Of a stretch of 64,000 nt of DNA, positions 26,121 through 35,701 are shown in pieces. A model generated the notes under the pieces. The model ran no database searches and was not told where the DNA came from. It saw only the letters and a program-made list of their open reading frames with translations. Position numbers and translations under genes: made by a program. Position 1 is the stretch's first letter. Every line of letters begins with the position of its first letter. Source of the DNA: Chitinophaga pinensis (lineage in GTDB: Bacteria; Bacteroidota; Bacteroidia; Chitinophagales; Chitinophagaceae); assembly GCF_007896845.1 (NCBI RefSeq), contig NZ_VOHS01000001.1:1-64000 (forward strand), read 5' to 3'.

Positions 26121-27536
26121 ATGACAAAGGAAAACCTCATTTTGTTAGCTGATGCCTACAAATACTCCCACCACAAACTTTACATCCCCGGTACAGAATA
26201 TATCTATTCTTATTTCGAAAGCAGAGGCGGTAAATTCAATGAAACCGTCTTCTACGGACTCCAGTATTTCCTGATGGAATACCTCCAGGGTGCTGTTATC
26301 ACCAAAGAAAAAATTGACGAAGCGGAAGCTAACTTACTGGAAGTCTTCGGTCGTAACGATGTATTCGATCGCACCCGTTTCGAATATATCATCGAAAAGC
26401 ACGGAGGTCGCCTTCCTGTCCGCATCAAGGCAGTACCTGAAGGTACAGTCACCGGTGTACGTAACGTGTTGATGACCATTGAAAATACAGACCCTAACTG
26501 TTACTGGCTGACCAACTTTCTGGAAACCCTCCTGATGCAGATCTGGTATCCATGTACAGTGGCCACCCTGTCCAGAGAGATCAAAAAAACAGTTAAACAA
26601 TACTATAACGAGACTGCCAGTGAAGCTGCATTCGGAGGAATTGACTTCGTACTGAATGATTTTGGTTTCCGTGGCGCCAGCTCAGTAGAAAGCGCCGGTA
26701 TAGGCGGTAGCGCTCACCTGATCAACTTCTCTGGTAGTGACACCCTGATCGGTTCCACTTTTGCCAAACGTTATTATCAGGCGCCGGTAGCTCCCGGTCT
26801 CTCTATTCCGGCTACAGAACACTCTATCGTAACCATGCTGGGTGAAGAAGGGGAAGTAGAAATATTCCGTCACATACTGAATGCATTCCCTACCGGCACT
26901 ATCGCCTGCGTATCTGACTCTTACAATATTCTGCGTGCCTGCCGTGAATACTGGGGTACCGAGCTGAAAGAACAGATCCTCAGCAGACAAGGCACGCTGG
27001 TGATCCGTCCTGATAGCGGTGACGCCATTCAGACCCTGCTGAAAGTATTTGAAATCCTGATGGAAACCTTCGGTTACACTGTCAATGAAAAAGGCTACAA
27101 AGTCTTACCTCCACAGGTGAGAGTGATACAAGGTGATGGTATCAGTTATTCTTCCATTCCTCCGATCTTCGAAGCCCTCAAAAAGGCCGGTATCAGTGCA
27201 GAAAATCTGGTACTGGGTATGGGAGGCGCTTTGCTGCAACGCGTAAACAGAGATACACAGGAATACGCCCTGAAATGCTCTTACGCACAGGTAAATGGTA
27301 AACACATCAACGTACAGAAAAATCCACTTGAACTGGATGCCAATGGTAATACCCGCGTATCCTTCAAGAAGTCCAAGTCCGGTAAACAAAAGCTGGTAGT
27401 GGAAAACGGTACTTATACATCTCTTCCTGAAAATGAAGCACCAGAGCTGGCTGACCAGCTGGTAACAGTCTTCGAAAATGGCGAGATCACAAAAGCATAT
27501 TCTTTCGAACAGATCAGAAAGAACGCAACTATTTAA
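26121..27536 (+). CDS. nadV: Nicotinamide phosphoribosyltransferase
   Basis: Converts nicotinamide and PRPP to NMN, the first step of the two-step salvage route. The 471-residue length and sequence (DAYKYSHHKLYIPGTEYIYS, FESRGGKF, YGLQYFL) match the NAMPT/NadV family rather than the shorter nicotinate enzyme PncB. Active-site landmarks are FGFRGASSVESAG, the central IPATEHSIV, ACVSDSYNI, RPDSGDA and VLGMGGALLQRVNRDTQ. It is the second gene after nadM with 11 bases between. A bidirectional terminator follows. Confidence 0.94.
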   Translation: MTKENLILLADAYKYSHHKLYIPGTEYIYSYFESRGGKFNETVFYGLQYFLMEYLQGAVITKEKIDEAEANLLEVFGRNDVFDRTRFEYIIEKHGGRLPVRIKAVPEGTVTGVRNVLMTIENTDPNCYWLTNFLETLLMQIWYPCTVATLSREIKKTVKQYYNETASEAAFGGIDFVLNDFGFRGASSVESAGIGGSAHLINFSGSDTLIGSTFAKRYYQAPVAPGLSIPATEHSIVTMLGEEGEVEIFRHILNAFPTGTIACVSDSYNILRACREYWGTELKEQILSRQGTLVIRPDSGDAIQTLLKVFEILMETFGYTVNEKGYKVLPPQVRVIQGDGISYSSIPPIFEALKKAGISAENLVLGMGGALLQRVNRDTQEYALKCSYAQVNGKHINVQKNPLELDANGNTRVSFKKSKSGKQKLVVENGTYTSLPENEAPELADQLVTVFENGEITKAYSFEQIRKNATI

Positions 27537-27564
27537 CCGCTCTTCATTGATTGCCCCCTTCAAC

Positions 27565-27602
27565 AAAAAAGGCCGGAGTAGGAATACTCCGGCCTATTGT
27601 TT
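27565..27602. terminator. Bidirectional terminator between nadV and the efflux operon
   Basis: GGCCGGAGTA (27571-27580) and TACTCCGGCC (27585-27594) with loop GGAA. The flanking A6 gives a T-run on the minus strand, so it best terminates the RND operon. Confidence 0.85.
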
Positions 27603-27645
27603 AAACCTACAACTGTTACACTATTAGTAACTAAAATCTTTATGA

Positions 27646-30600
27646 TTAATTCAATGAAGCTTCTTCAATTTCTGCCGCATATGGCGCTACCAGACGCTGA
27701 CGGATCAGTCGCTTAGCAGATGGCTTGTTCCAGCCAAAGCGGTCCATAATGCTGTCCACAATCTTGTACACCACCGGTACTACGATAAGTGTCAGGAACA
27801 TGGAACTGATCAGACCACCAATGATTACCCATGCCAGACCATTCTTAGTCGCAGCCACACCACCTGTAGCCAATGCGATTGGCAACATACCGATAACCAT
27901 CGCAATGGTAGTCATCAGAATCGGACGCAGACGGGCATTGTTCGCATGAATCAATGCTTCCATCGTACTCTGTCCCTGTTCCTTCATCTGGTTGGTGAAG
28001 TCTACAAGAATGATCGCGTTTTTCGCTACCAGACCGATCAGCATGATCATACCCAGGATGGTAAAGATGTTCAATGTGTTATTGGTCAATGCCAGTGCCA
28101 GTAATGCTCCGATGATCGCCAACGGGATAGAGAACAATACCACGAATGGATAAATGTAGTTATCATACAGCGCCACCATGATCAGATATACCATCACAAT
28201 AGAGATCAGGAGGGCTGCACCCAGTGTACCAAAGGAATCACCCTGATTTTCCGCATCACCAGCCCACAGATAACTGATACCAACCGGCTTACGCAGTGTT
28301 TCCAGCTTTGTAGCAAATTCCTGTTGTACGGAACCGGAAGGACGACCTACTACCAGAGATTTTACGGAGATAGATGTATTCTTATCCCTTCTTTCCAGTC
28401 TGCTCGGACCAGAACCTTCGGTGATCGTTGCAAATTGTGATAAGCGGATCAATTGTCCCTGACTGTTGATAAACTCAATATTGGATACGTCATCCAGATT
28501 CTTACGGTCAAAATCATCAAAACGGATATTGATATCATATTCGTAGTCACCCTGACGGAATTTCACTTTGGAATCATCCGCTGTACCGCTGAATGCCGTC
28601 TGCATCGTACCACCCACACCTTCCAGTGTAAGACCCAGTGCAGACATTTTATCCCTGTCTACCTGTACGTTGATCTCCGGATTACCTTCTTCTACTGACA
28701 GTTTCACGTCACTGGTACCATCAATAGTCGCCAGTACACCCATCGCTGATTTTGCATAGTTCATTACACTGTCCATATCAGTACCCATTACTACCAACTC
28801 TACAGGAGAAGCTTCTGCAGTACCCAGAATGCTCACGTCCATCGTTTTCAGTTTCACACCTGGCAGCAGTTTTCTCAACTCTACTTTCGTTTTTGCAGCA
28901 TAGATATCAGATCCGTCCATACGTTCTTCTGCATCTACCAACATTACTGTGATCTCTGATTTATAAGCAGTAGACTGAGACACACCAAAACCATCCTCAC
29001 TGGTCTGACCAACTGTTGTAATCAGACGGGTGATCTCCGGTTTTTTGGAGAGATATGCTTCTGCTTTACGGGTTGCCTGATTGGTTTGTTCTACAGATGC
29101 ATCCTTTGGCATCTCCAGTACAACAATGAACTGTCCACGGTCGCCTTTCGGAATAAACTCACCACCGATATAACCTTTACCTACCAACATGAAAGACAGT
29201 ACCAGCAAACCAATAGCCACTATCAGGGTATAGCGTTTGTGGGTCAGTGCCCATTTCAGGATAGACGTCATCCAGTCAGTAAATTTCTGCAGCTGTGCTT
29301 CAAACCAAAGGATGAATTTTTCGAAGAAATTCTTACCGGTGATATGTTCCAGCTTTCCGAAACGGGAGGACAGCAATGGTACAATCATGAAAGAAGACAA
29401 CAAGCTGAGCATCGTTGATATCATTACCACCACACAGAACTCACGCAGGATCTTTGATACCAGTTCGTTGGTCAGTGAAATAGGCAGGAACACCACCACG
29501 ATTACCAATGTAATGGAGGTTACGGTAAATCCGATCTCTTTCACACCGTCAAATGCCGCACGTACTCTGTTCTTACCCATTTCCATGTGACGGTAAATAT
29601 TCTCCAGTACCACGATCGCATCATCCACAAGGATACCTACTACCAGTGACAGCCCCAGTAAGGACATCAGGTTCAGGGAGAACCCGAATAGCTTCATACC
29701 GATGAATGTTGCTACCAGTGAAGCCGGGATGGAGATCATTACGAAGATGGCACTACGGATACTATGCAGGAACAACAACATTACGGCTGCTACAAGCACA
29801 ATCGCAATAATCAGGTCATGTATTACGGAGTCCGCTGACTCCAGTGTAAAGTCGGAAGAGTCGTTCGCAATAAATATTTTCAGATTAGCAGCAGCGTAGT
29901 CTTTTTCGATGGATGCGATGGCTTTCTTCATTTCCTCACTCACGGTTACCGCATTCGCATCATTCTGTTTCTGTACCATTAATGCGATGGAGCTTGTACC
30001 ATCCACACGTGCCAGACGATCTACGTCTTTTTGTGCATCCTGTACATCTGCAACATCTTTCAGACGGATCTGTGTACCGGTAGCAGTGGTAGATAATACC
30101 AGATTACGCAGCTGATCTACGTCTTTATACTTACCCGCGAGACGTACCAGTATCTGCTGATCCTGTGTCTTCACCTTACCGGTAGGGAAGTCCAGGTTCG
30201 CGTTGGTAATAAGCTGTCTTACCTGCAGGATAGATAGTTTGTATGCTTCCAGTTTCTTTGGATCGATATCCACCTGAATCTCACGTTCCTGACCACCGAT
30301 CAGGGAGATCTGGGCCACACCCGGTAAACGGGATAGGAGTGGTTGCAGCTTTTTATCGATCAGGTCATAGAACTGCTTGCTGTCCATATTGGCAGTAGCA
30401 GACAGTGTCATGATTGGTAAGTCATCCAAAGAGAATTTGTTCAGCGAAGGCGCTTTTGCATCCGTAGGCAGATCTGACAGGATCGCGTTCACTTTACGCT
30501 GTGCATCCTGCAGGGCGATGTCTACGTTCGCATCGTTATTCAATTCAACCGTTACGGTAGATAAACTCTCTGAAGACTTGGAGATAATTTTCTTGATCTT

Positions 30601-30825
30601 CTCCATGGATGCTACTGCATCCTCGATCTTTTTGGTGATGGTACTTTCCACCTCTTTAGGCGAAGCACCTGGATATACGGTGGCAATGGTCACTACCGGC
30701 GAAGTAAACTTCGGCAGCAGCTCATAGTTGAGTGACTTATAGCTCATCACACCCAGCAGCGTCAGGATGGTAAAGACTACCACCACTATCGTGGGTCGCT
30801 TTATGGATACTTCTGTGATCTTCAT
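27646..30825 (-). CDS. RND efflux pump, inner-membrane transporter
   Basis: A 1059-residue AcrB/HAE-type proton-driven exporter. It has twelve transmembrane helices, two large periplasmic loops, the proton-relay pair Asp401-Asp402 in helix 4 (VVGILVDDAIVVLEN) and Lys935 in helix 10 (GLVAKNAIILVDF). The N-terminus MKITEVSIKRPTIVVVVFTI and the loop YPGASPKEVESTI are typical of the family. Its substrate is probably a drug or lipophilic compound. Stop to adaptor start spacing is 6 bases. It forms the last gene of a five-gene unit with its adaptor, TolC protein and two TetR repressors. Confidence 0.96.
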   Translation of the reverse strand: MKITEVSIKRPTIVVVVFTILTLLGVMSYKSLNYELLPKFTSPVVTIATVYPGASPKEVESTITKKIEDAVASMEKIKKIISKSSESLSTVTVELNNDANVDIALQDAQRKVNAILSDLPTDAKAPSLNKFSLDDLPIMTLSATANMDSKQFYDLIDKKLQPLLSRLPGVAQISLIGGQEREIQVDIDPKKLEAYKLSILQVRQLITNANLDFPTGKVKTQDQQILVRLAGKYKDVDQLRNLVLSTTATGTQIRLKDVADVQDAQKDVDRLARVDGTSSIALMVQKQNDANAVTVSEEMKKAIASIEKDYAAANLKIFIANDSSDFTLESADSVIHDLIIAIVLVAAVMLLFLHSIRSAIFVMISIPASLVATFIGMKLFGFSLNLMSLLGLSLVVGILVDDAIVVLENIYRHMEMGKNRVRAAFDGVKEIGFTVTSITLVIVVVFLPISLTNELVSKILREFCVVVMISTMLSLLSSFMIVPLLSSRFGKLEHITGKNFFEKFILWFEAQLQKFTDWMTSILKWALTHKRYTLIVAIGLLVLSFMLVGKGYIGGEFIPKGDRGQFIVVLEMPKDASVEQTNQATRKAEAYLSKKPEITRLITTVGQTSEDGFGVSQSTAYKSEITVMLVDAEERMDGSDIYAAKTKVELRKLLPGVKLKTMDVSILGTAEASPVELVVMGTDMDSVMNYAKSAMGVLATIDGTSDVKLSVEEGNPEINVQVDRDKMSALGLTLEGVGGTMQTAFSGTADDSKVKFRQGDYEYDINIRFDDFDRKNLDDVSNIEFINSQGQLIRLSQFATITEGSGPSRLERRDKNTSISVKSLVVGRPSGSVQQEFATKLETLRKPVGISYLWAGDAENQGDSFGTLGAALLISIVMVYLIMVALYDNYIYPFVVLFSIPLAIIGALLALALTNNTLNIFTILGMIMLIGLVAKNAIILVDFTNQMKEQGQSTMEALIHANNARLRPILMTTIAMVIGMLPIALATGGVAATKNGLAWVIIGGLISSMFLTLIVVPVVYKIVDSIMDRFGWNKPSAKRLIRQRLVAPYAAEIEEASLN

Positions 30826-30831
30826 AGTTGA

Positions 30832-31893
30832 TTATTTTTGTACGGATACTTTAGATCCGTCTACCAGGTTGATTTGTCCGCTGGTGATAACGGTTTCACC
30901 TTCATTCAGGCCTTCTCTTATTTCCACTTTGTCGCCATAGATACGACCGGCTACTACCTTACGTATTTTAGCTACATTGTTATCCAGTACATATACCTGA
31001 TTGCTGTTCACTCCACCGATGAAAGCAGTACGAGCCACAAGGATTGTCGGAATCGCGTCTTTCATTTCGAAATGTGCCGTACCATACATACCTGCTCTCA
31101 GTTGTTTTCCACTGTTGTTGGTTACTTCCATTTCAACAGGGTAGTTGAGGGTATTATCTCCTTTCGCAGCGATAAAGGTTACATGACCTTCGTAGCTCAC
31201 TTCGGGAAACACGCTGGAAGTCACCCGTACTTTATCCCCTTCTTTCAGGTTTACCACCTGCAGTTCCGGAACGGATACTGCCAGTTTCAAACGGGAAACG
31301 TCCACGATATCGAACATTTTATTGCCGGGAGAGAGGTAAGCACCCTGCTCTACATATTTCTTGTTGATCACACCGCTGATAGGCGCTTTGATATAAGTAT
31401 CACCTACACGACGGCTGGCAGCAGCATATTTCGTCTTAGCGAGGTCGTATTGAAGTGTAGCGTCGTCTACCTGTTTTTTGGTTACACCACCTGTTTTAAA
31501 GGCAGCCTCATATCTTTCTTTATCCACTCTCAATTGTTCGAGATTGGTTTTAGCCGCCTGCAGGTCTGTGCTCAGTATTTCACCATCCACATTTGCAATT
31601 GCCTGCCCCTGTTTTACAACGGTTCCTTCGTCTACCAGCAGTTTATTGATACGGCCGGTTACTTCGGAGAGGTAAGTCAATTCACGGAAAGGAGTGAAGT
31701 TACCATTGGCCAGAAAGCCTTGAGAGAAATCAGATTTCACCACTTTTTCCACCAGTACGGGTACTTCCCCTGCATTGCTCGTCTTTACAAATTCCGTTTT
31801 GGCTTCGTTGGCTTTTTTATTGGCGCCCAGTTTCCACATGATCAATACAACAGCTGCGATGGTCACTGCGCTCCAGATAAGAATCTTTTTCAT
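30832..31893 (-). CDS. RND periplasmic adaptor (membrane fusion protein)
   Basis: A 353-residue HlyD/AcrA-type adaptor that bridges pump and TolC channel. An N-terminal anchor (ILIWSAVTIAAVVLIMWKL) is followed by the first half of the lipoyl/barrel-sandwich domain (FTPFRELTYLSEVTGRINKL). A short coiled-coil hairpin (AAKTNLEQLRVDKERYEAAF) is next, then the second lipoyl half (AASRRVGDTYIKAPISGVIN) and a beta-barrel. No lipobox is seen. It is 6 bases from the pump gene and 31 bases from the TolC gene. A 368-codon antisense frame over it is a shadow. Confidence 0.93.
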   Translation of the reverse strand: MKKILIWSAVTIAAVVLIMWKLGANKKANEAKTEFVKTSNAGEVPVLVEKVVKSDFSQGFLANGNFTPFRELTYLSEVTGRINKLLVDEGTVVKQGQAIANVDGEILSTDLQAAKTNLEQLRVDKERYEAAFKTGGVTKKQVDDATLQYDLAKTKYAAASRRVGDTYIKAPISGVINKKYVEQGAYLSPGNKMFDIVDVSRLKLAVSVPELQVVNLKEGDKVRVTSSVFPEVSYEGHVTFIAAKGDNTLNYPVEMEVTNNSGKQLRAGMYGTAHFEMKDAIPTILVARTAFIGGVNSNQVYVLDNNVAKIRKVVAGRIYGDKVEIREGLNEGETVITSGQINLVDGSKVSVQK

Positions 31894-31924
31894 ATAGTTC
31901 GGTATGCGGTTTTTAGCGGTTTAA

Positions 31925-33286
31925 TTAGTTCAGCAGGCTTTTGAGATTACCATTTGATTTAACGATATCCAGTTCTGCCAGCTTATATTGTAATAAAGCT
32001 TCGTTGTAGTTGTTCTGAGCAGAGATCAGGGATGTTTCAGCATCCAGCAGGTCTGTCAGATTGGCCAGTCCCAGGTTATAGTTATTCTGGGTAGAGTTAT
32101 ACACTTCGTTGGCCAGATCTACGTTCTCTTTCTGCGCTTTGATAGTACTGAGGTTATTTTGTACCTGCAGTTTCGCGTTCTCGTACTGTGTATTCAGGGA
32201 GAGGGTAGTGGCCTCCATATCTTTTTTGATCTGTTTCAGTGCAACATTTGCCTGACCTACGCGGGAGCGGCGTGCCCAACCATCGAAAATTGGAATTTTG
32301 AGGGTGAGGCTTACAGCGGCCATATCATACCAACTGGCAGTTGATCCGTTGGATTTTGATTTCAACATGTCAAATTTGTTACTGATACCATTATAAGAGT
32401 AGTTGCCGGAGAGGGCCAATGAAGGATAATACTCCGCCAGATAAGCTCTTTTCTGGAATGTCTGCAATTCTTCCTGTTTTTTCAGCAGGCGGTATTCGAT
32501 CCTGTTGTCCAGACTCATGCCTCCGAAATCAGCAGGTGTTGCTTTACTTTCAATTTCTTTAAAGGAGGTGGAAGGCAGATTGATTGGATTGGTTACAGCC
32601 ATGCCCATCATTTGTTTCAGCTGATTTGACTGCAGCTGGAACTGGTTCTGTGCCTGTGTACGTTGTGTTTTATAGTTCGTCAGGTTCACACGCATACGGT
32701 CAAGATCTATTTTACGGGCAAGACCGTTTTCTACCTGAGAAGAGGTTGTTTCGACAAGCTTTGTCATCTTCTCGATATTGGCATCCAGTACGATTGTTTT
32801 CTCGCGGGAAACCAATGTGCTGTAGTATAGCTGTGTTACGTTATAGATCACCGTCTCTTCGCTTTGCGCTGTCTGCATGCGATAATAATCTTCGCCTGCT
32901 TTTGCGGCTTTCAGACCGGTAAATACGGATTGATTATATACTTCCTGTGTTACGGTACCGGAGGCTGTCACGTTGTGCGTTACACCGGCTTCCAGCAGGA
33001 GCGTGGTACCAGGTGCGCCACCTGCAAATTCACCCGGAACAGGGATTACCTGTTTCTTGATATTATTAGTATACTGACCCTGCGCGTTTACCTGTGGCAG
33101 TGCTCTTGCTCTTACTTCGCTGGTTTTGAAACGGCCCATTTCTTCTTCCATCCGGGTACGTGCCAGTTGCTGGTTATTGGCGAGTGCATACTTAAGGCAC
33201 TCCTGCAACGACAGTTCCGATTGCGCATAGGAGGTATATCCCCCTATTCCCATTAAGAGAATAAGCGTTAACATTATCCTTTTCAT
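31925..33286 (-). CDS. TolC-family outer-membrane efflux channel
   Basis: A 453-residue protein with a signal peptide (MKRIMLTLILLMGIGGYTSYAQ) and two repeats of the outer-membrane efflux domain, rich in heptad coiled-coil (QECLKYALANNQQLARTRME at the start of the first, NVALKQIKKDMEATTLSLNT in the second). The C-terminal NLGLANLTDLLDAETSLISA is the usual TolC signature. It forms the exit duct for the RND pump encoded downstream. Confidence 0.92.
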   Translation of the reverse strand: MKRIMLTLILLMGIGGYTSYAQSELSLQECLKYALANNQQLARTRMEEEMGRFKTSEVRARALPQVNAQGQYTNNIKKQVIPVPGEFAGGAPGTTLLLEAGVTHNVTASGTVTQEVYNQSVFTGLKAAKAGEDYYRMQTAQSEETVIYNVTQLYYSTLVSREKTIVLDANIEKMTKLVETTSSQVENGLARKIDLDRMRVNLTNYKTQRTQAQNQFQLQSNQLKQMMGMAVTNPINLPSTSFKEIESKATPADFGGMSLDNRIEYRLLKKQEELQTFQKRAYLAEYYPSLALSGNYSYNGISNKFDMLKSKSNGSTASWYDMAAVSLTLKIPIFDGWARRSRVGQANVALKQIKKDMEATTLSLNTQYENAKLQVQNNLSTIKAQKENVDLANEVYNSTQNNYNLGLANLTDLLDAETSLISAQNNYNEALLQYKLAELDIVKSNGNLKSLLN

Positions 33287-33338
33287 CCGTATGTTTTCTT
33301 TGATTTTTTTAGTTGGCGGATATAGTATTTAAAGGTGG

Positions 33339-33950
33339 TTAGTCTTCTTTTATCTGTAGATATTCTGCTACTAGTTTACGTCCCTGTGTTGTGGCGATTC
33401 CAAGTAAGAAATGCGCTGTAATTTCCCTGATGACTTCAGGCATATTGAACTCCGTAGCGGGAAACAGTGCCGGCTGAAAAACCGTTTCCAGTTGCAATAA
33501 TCGCATACGTGCCATGATGTTCAGCTTAAAATCGTTGCGGTAACATCCTTCCCGGATCCCTCTTTCCAGATTGGCGGTAATGGCACGTATCAGATGATCC
33601 TTCTTGAACGTTTCCACTTCCAGCCAGAGATCCGGATGGTATTTCTGCATTTCATACAACATCACCGGATTGATGGTATTACCCATTTCCTCCATGTACT
33701 TCACCTCTTTGAGTAGCTCCTCGATAGCGTTAGCAGATTGCTGGCGAAAATCTTCGAGATGCTGTCCGTGACCGTTCAGCATGGATCTTATACCTTCCTG
33801 CACCAGTTCTTCTTTGTCCCTGAAATGTTCGTATACCGTCTTCTTTGACACTCCGCTCTCTCTCGATATATCAAACATTGTTACACTCTTAATGCCGTAC
33901 ATTCTGAACATCCTGAGCGCTGTTTCCAATATCCGGTCTTTGACTGGCAT
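33339..33950 (-). CDS. TetR-family transcriptional repressor (proximal)
   Basis: A 203-residue TetR protein. The N-terminal helix-turn-helix is visible (RILETALRMFRMYGIKSVTM, then DISRESGVSKKTVYEHFRDK) and the C-terminal helical part should bind a ligand. It sits between a second TetR gene (9 bases upstream) and tolC (52 bases downstream) in the same direction, so it likely senses a pump substrate and controls the operon. Confidence 0.92.
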   Translation of the reverse strand: MPVKDRILETALRMFRMYGIKSVTMFDISRESGVSKKTVYEHFRDKEELVQEGIRSMLNGHGQHLEDFRQQSANAIEELLKEVKYMEEMGNTINPVMLYEMQKYHPDLWLEVETFKKDHLIRAITANLERGIREGCYRNDFKLNIMARMRLLQLETVFQPALFPATEFNMPEVIREITAHFLLGIATTQGRKLVAEYLQIKED

Positions 33951-33959
33951 GTTTCCTGT

Positions 33960-34574
33960 TTATTGTTTCTTTATTCCTCTTACGAATATTTCCGTCAGCA
34001 ATTTCTGCTGTGCTACTATCTTTTCGAATCCTTCTTTATCTAATTCAACTATTGATTCCGGCATACAACTCATTCCTGCAAAACGGAGGCCTTCCATGGC
34101 ATCTTTATACAGTATGCCTATTTCCTCCGGATTGGCGACGTCAAATTCGCCGGTCTCAACTCCTTTCTTAACTACTTTGGTAAGCATTACATACTCTCTC
34201 GCTTCCACTGTCCTGACGATCTGCTGAATCTCTTCAGACTTATCATTGAGTATCTTAAACAGTTCCAGACGGCTGAAACGTTCTACGAACTGTATTTTAA
34301 TCGCGATCAGGTTGAAGAAGATCTCTTCAGACGTTATATCTGTTCTGTCGGCTTCTACCTCCAGCTCCTGAAAAAACGTTTCCCCGATTTTCATCAGCAC
34401 GGCATTATGCAATGTCTTTTTATCAGAAAAGTAGTAATACAGTGATGCCTTTGAACAACGCAGGTCATCTGCGATCTCATTCATAGTTGTTTTCCCTGCA
34501 CCATAGTGCATGAATCTTTTCAAAGCTGCCTCCAGGATTTTCTCCCGCATTTCATCTTTGTTCTCAGCAAGCAT
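33960..34574 (-). CDS. TetR-family transcriptional repressor (distal, first gene)
   Basis: A 204-residue TetR protein, first gene of the efflux unit, with an HTH (KILEAALKRFMHYGAGKTTM, then DDLRCSKASLYYYFSDKKTL) and a different C-terminal ligand domain from its neighbour. Its start is preceded by a -7 element (TATTTTTG, 34611-34604) that overlaps an AGTCAAAAA box, which suggests self-repression. Two unrelated TetR genes in tandem point to control of the pump by two signals. Confidence 0.92.
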   Translation of the reverse strand: MLAENKDEMREKILEAALKRFMHYGAGKTTMNEIADDLRCSKASLYYYFSDKKTLHNAVLMKIGETFFQELEVEADRTDITSEEIFFNLIAIKIQFVERFSRLELFKILNDKSEEIQQIVRTVEAREYVMLTKVVKKGVETGEFDVANPEEIGILYKDAMEGLRFAGMSCMPESIVELDKEGFEKIVAQQKLLTEIFVRGIKKQ

Positions 34575-34578
34575 TAAC

Positions 34579-34710
34579 TTTTTGACTTTTTTAGTTTCGG
34601 AGTCAAAAATAGTAAGAAATCGCAGAATAGTAAAACCTGTTTACCATTTAACAATTGATTAACTTTTTGACCTTAAAAGTCAGATAGTTGAAAAGTCAAA
34701 AAGTCAAAAA
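34579..34710. promoter_or_regulatory. Cluster of AGTCAAAAA boxes before the efflux operon
   Basis: The nonamer AGTCAAAAA or its complement TTTTTGACT occurs at 34579-34587 and 34601-34609 (inverted pair). Near matches follow at 34664-34672 and a double copy at 34694-34710 (AGTCAAAAAGTCAAAAA). The -7 element of the first tetR (34604-34611) overlaps a box. A further near match, GGTCAAAAA, is at 34769-34777. Likely operators for one of the TetR proteins. Confidence 0.6.
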
Positions 34711-34894
34711 TGCAGTTGATTGAAAATAAATTGCTTATAATAAGTCAATAAATCTAATTTCTTCGATTGGTCAAAAAATGTGGGATTAAAAAATTTTTTG
34801 AAGTAGAGGATAAGAGAACGCTGGAAAACCCGGAAACCGGGAAAAAGGTGTTTTGGGAGGCAGGGAAAGGAGAAGGTTGGATTGCTAATTTGGT

Positions 34895-34941
34895 GGTTTC
34901 AGATATATAGCAGGCTAAAGCATATTTTAAGATGATTGAGC
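34895..34941 (+). repeat. Degenerate half copy of the palindromic unit (left)
   Basis: Starts GGTTTCAGATATATAGCAGG and ends TTTTAAGATGATTGAGC, aligning without large gaps to the first ~47 bases of the unit at 34969. The second half is missing. Confidence 0.65.
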
Positions 34942-34968
34942 GGGGGAAGAGTGGGGCTGTTGCTGCCA

Positions 34969-35105
34969 TGGTTTCAGATACCTCGCAGACTGACGCCCGT
35001 TTTTAAGGCGATTGGGCTGTGGTTGCTGGGCGGGGCAATAGTAACTTAATGAACGTTAGCTGGATGCAGGGGACGGGCTAAGGTCTGCTCATGCATCTGA
35101 AACCA
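34969..35105 (+). repeat. Palindromic repeat unit 1
   Basis: 137 bp bounded by TGGTTTCAGAT and ATCTGAAACCA. Inside, GCAGAC pairs with GTCTGC and CCCG with CGGG. The core holds TTTTTAAGGCGATTGGGC and ACGTTAGCTGGATGCAG, shared with the other units. No reading frame. One copy to the next (35192) is exactly 223 bp. Confidence 0.85.
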
Positions 35106-35191
35106 CTGCCGGAAGAGCCTGTTGATTATTTAATTGTGGGATGGGTGAGATGGCTGAAAAAGAGGTAAGAATATGGGGGCTGCTTCTGCTA

Positions 35192-35330
35192 TGGTTTCAG
35201 ATACCTCGCAGACTGACGCCCGTTTTTAAGACGATTGGGCTGTGGTAGCCGGGCTGTGCAATAGTTACTTTAATGAACGTTAGCTGGATGCAGCGGGACG
35301 AGCGAAGGTCTGCTCAGGCATCTGAAACCA
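35192..35330 (+). repeat. Palindromic repeat unit 2
   Basis: 139 bp, same orientation as unit 1 and the same ends (TGGTTTCAGAT, ATCTGAAACCA). It is nearly identical in the first 50 bases and differs mainly in the loop. The segment after it (35331-35370) also resembles that after unit 1. Confidence 0.85.
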
Positions 35331-35408
35331 TTGCCGGAAGAGCCTGTTGGTTAATTAATTGTGAGATGAGTAATATGGCTAAAACGAGGGAAGCAGAGAT
35401 GTGGCATA

Positions 35409-35441
35409 TATAAAGCGTGTATAAAGCATGTATGAAGTATG
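35409..35441 (+). repeat. Three 11-bp tandem repeats
   Basis: TATAAAGCGTG, TATAAAGCATG and TATGAAGTATG follow one another without a gap, near the centre of the palindromic array. The function is unknown; a one-turn spacing suits protein binding. Confidence 0.55.
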
Positions 35442-35534
35442 TTAACTATTCCCCGATGGCACATTTAGCTCATCGTCCGGTATCCCAATTACCGGGACCT
35501 TCCTATTAATTAATCAACCGGCGCTTACAGCGAA

Positions 35535-35670
35535 GGTTTCATATACCTGTGCGGACCTTAGCCCGTCCCCTGCATCCAGCTAACGTACACCAATGCTCCC
35601 CCGTCTGGCCATACCACCACTGCCCAATCATCTTAAAAACGGGCGTCAGTCCGCACTGGTATATGAAACC
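35535..35670 (-). repeat. Palindromic repeat unit 3 (inverted)
   Basis: 136 bp, opposite orientation to units 1 and 2. The ends are GGTTTCATATACC and GGTATATGAAACC, perfect 13-bp arms. GTGCGGAC pairs with GTCCGCAC inside. Compared with units 1-2, base pairs have changed on both arms together (CAGAT/ATCTG to CATAT/ATATG; GCAGAC/GTCTGC to GCGGAC/GTCCGC). Confidence 0.85.
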
Positions 35671-35701
35671 GCAGCAGAAGCAGCCCAACACACTTCCTTC
35701 C

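Noticed and set aside
30838-31944. 368-codon plus-strand frame over the RND adaptor gene
   Set aside because: Antisense to a clear HlyD/AcrA-family gene; no domain.
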